Assembly (NCBI GenBank): GCA_029204225.1
Contig: CM055106.1
Coordinates: 48,435,337 to 48,499,336 of the forward strand
DNA from: Diphasiastrum complanatum
Lineage: Eukaryota; Streptophyta; Lycopodiopsida; Lycopodiales; Lycopodiaceae
Direction of reading: 5' to 3'
DNA length: 64,000 nucleotides
Below the pieces are notes generated by a model. That model was not told the DNA's origin. It saw only the letters and a list, made by a program, of their open reading frames with translations, and searched no databases. Positions 62,401 to 64,000 of this stretch are shown here, one piece after another (the stretch's first letter is position 1; each line of letters begins with the position of its first letter). Position numbers and translations under genes: made by a program.

Positions 62401-62839
62401 TCCATATTTGAAAGAGAAGGCTCGAATGAGACTCAGGTGTAGAGATGGAAAGGATGGCCTGGTTCAGGAGGGGATGTGCAGGTCGTGCAGTAGTCAGGTG
62501 GTGTGAGTTGTGCGGCTTTGTCACTCCTCAATCTAAGGTGAGAAGTGCTCTTGGGTAGCTCTGGCCGAGTATGTTGGGGATTCGCCAGAATTAGTCACCA
62601 TCATCCCACCCCTAATGTGTTGCAGGACCCACTACAAGCCATATTGGATGATATTGCTCCGCTTTTGCATTGGCATCTTTGATCATCACTTGGAAAAGCA
62701 TAGATACTCGTTCGCTTGTACTGTAAAACTAAGTGCTTATTGTTGCCGATGTTTACCACAAAAACTGTTGATCGCAATTTAATCAAAAATGTCCTATAAC
62801 CAGTGGACAAGTTTTCAGACACACAAAAGTAGACAACTA

Positions 62840-63990
62840 TTTATGTAGTATCATACCTGTAGACAAGCCTTCGGGCACACAAAACTAGCTCTGGTTGCTT
62901 ATCCTCACTGGCTGCATTCTTCATTTCTTTCTGCAAATTAGGAAAGGCAAGTTGGAAATGTAATTGGCGCTGTCTCTTGAAGAAGATCTCTGTCTGGAAG
63001 TGAAGAGCCATCATCGACCATGGCCAGTTGCGTGACAATGCCCTTGGCCATTTCAATCATTTGCCACCAAAAAGTTTCCTTCGCCATATAGCGTCTGAAG
63101 ATTTTGTTATCGGAGCTCATACCCATAGCTTCTCTTTGTTGCTTGTCTCCTCCAAGCAATGCGATGACTTCCTTTTTCTTGTGACAATATATCAAATTGT
63201 GTCAGTTGAAATATGCTATTATTGCATGTTTAGAGCATGAATGGTTAGGAGTTGCAAACCTACTTTGTTGCGCTAACATAAGATGCTGCAATAGTCTGTA
63301 GTTTGTGTTCAGTCACCACTAAACCCTTCACACTCCAATCCAGGTTATACAAAATATGAAAGAACCCAGTTCCGTTTGCAGGGTTGGCAATGATAGCCAA
63401 CTTATACGCCTTGTTATTAATAGATTTTTCGATAGCCTACAAGTTAAAATCGTTAGTGTGTGTACAAATTATAGATTTTTCCACTAGAATATTGAAGGAC
63501 ATTGTCACAAACATGTACAACAATGTCATGGCATTCCTTACGTTCTTCTTCTGTCAAATGTTTCCCATCAATCACCGAGTCATGCTCATGTATCAATCTG
63601 TCAAATTCATTCTGTGCAAAGACAACCATGTTAAGTTCCGATGAATCTTTATCCCAACTCAAATACGTTACTCTTAGACCAATAGAAACATACCTTGAAT
63701 ACGAGCTGTGCAAGGACAACCATTGACACATTGTACCAGGGTTTGTGAGACCTTTTTCTTTCTTTTTTTTATCTCAACTTCCATCCAATTCTTGTCTTCG
63801 GCAGGCATGTGTCTTAGCAGGGTCTGTTTGTCAGCTTGTCCAAACTTTTGCATCATATATATCTCATGTGACAATGTGTGTGGCACAAATACCCTGGTCA
63901 ATCTGCAAACACCACAAGTTTGCTTTACAAACCTTGTTAAAATAAACTACTCATTCACACTATTAAACACCATGATTTACCTATTGATAT
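62840..63990 (-). CDS. Unrecognised multi-exon gene, right end outside window
   Basis: Minus-strand exons with fitting splice sites: 63902-63695 (RVFVPHTLSHEIYMMQKFGQ; WMEVEIKKRKKKVSQTLVQC; donor AAG|GTATGT), 63616-about 63490 (acceptor TGCACAG; NEFDRLIHEHDSVIDGKHLT; CHDIVVHVCDNVLQ), 63436-63262 (acceptor CTTGTAG; YKLAIIANPANGTGFFHILY; TEHKLQTIAASYVSATK; donor AAA|GTAGGT), about 63180-62950 (VIALLGGDKQQREAMGMSSD; FWWQMIEMAKGIVTQ; SLPDRDLL) and 62934-62850 (KEMKNAASEDKQPELVLCAR). All are open, which is rare here. 'FWWQMIEMAKGIV' weakly recalls hAT transposases (FW..l..l..i), so it may be a hAT-like or domesticated gene. No function assigned. Confidence 0.55.
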
Positions 63991-64000
63991 TGTGGAGGGC

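Overview
The window looks like nuclear DNA of a land plant with a large, transposon-rich genome. Plant signs are the (CCCTAAA)4 repeat, Ty1/copia elements primed by initiator tRNA-Met, a gypsy element primed by a tRNA-Asp-like site, CACTA (En/Spm) transposases with DUF4216/DUF4218-type parts, and one clear plant housekeeping gene of the ALS3/STAR2 (UPF0014) family. A non-LTR element with a restriction-like endonuclease makes a non-angiosperm (fern, lycophyte, bryophyte or gymnosperm) more likely, but I cannot fix the species.

Layout. 1-4.6 kb: copia element C1 and its LTR, which is followed by a primer-binding site as if a second copy began there. 4.6-8.6 kb: a gypsy gag fragment with leader and LTR on the minus strand. 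9.3-12 kb: a decayed CACTA element. 12.6-14 kb: a microsatellite and a regularly spaced palindromic array. 14.7-16.4 kb: a decayed transposase-like gene with a VGHTHxxIDQMF motif. 17.9-18.35 kb: a whole hAT-type MITE. 19.9-22.7 kb: a second copy of C1. 22.77-28.0 kb: a complete LTR-bounded copia element (C3). 29.47-31.66 kb: the ALS3-like gene, three exons, the only confident host gene. 33.6-35.1 kb: palindromes and a copia remnant. 35.3-39.1 kb: a large CACTA transposase gene. 40.5-41.0 kb: a minisatellite. 41.3-50.1 kb: two diverged copies of an unusual unit. 50.1-53.1 kb: a CACTA fragment cut by copia element C4. 55.6-56.7 kb: gypsy gag. 56.9-62.4 kb: arrays of a TCGGTYGAGA motif around a host-like exon and an R2-like LINE. 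62.8-64 kb: an unrecognised multi-exon gene on the minus strand.

The most interesting part is 41.3-50.1 kb. Each copy has two divergent genes around a shared control region. The rightward gene begins with a protein clearly related to histone H3, including an H3-like N-terminal tail and the stretch IHAKRVTIMPKD, and runs into a Ulp1/C48-type cysteine protease. The leftward gene encodes an unrecognised protein with a CxxCxxxC motif, and in the second copy a further gene, possibly BAH-like, lies beyond it. In both copies the control region carries the same 17-bp motif (consensus GCRCANAAGMGCGATAT), about four times on each side in both orientations, with a block of ACACGTGT-like sites between. 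The two copies differ strongly, so the shared architecture suggests a once-functional mobile or duplicated chromatin/SUMO-related gene module. I know of no described element with this content, but I could not search.
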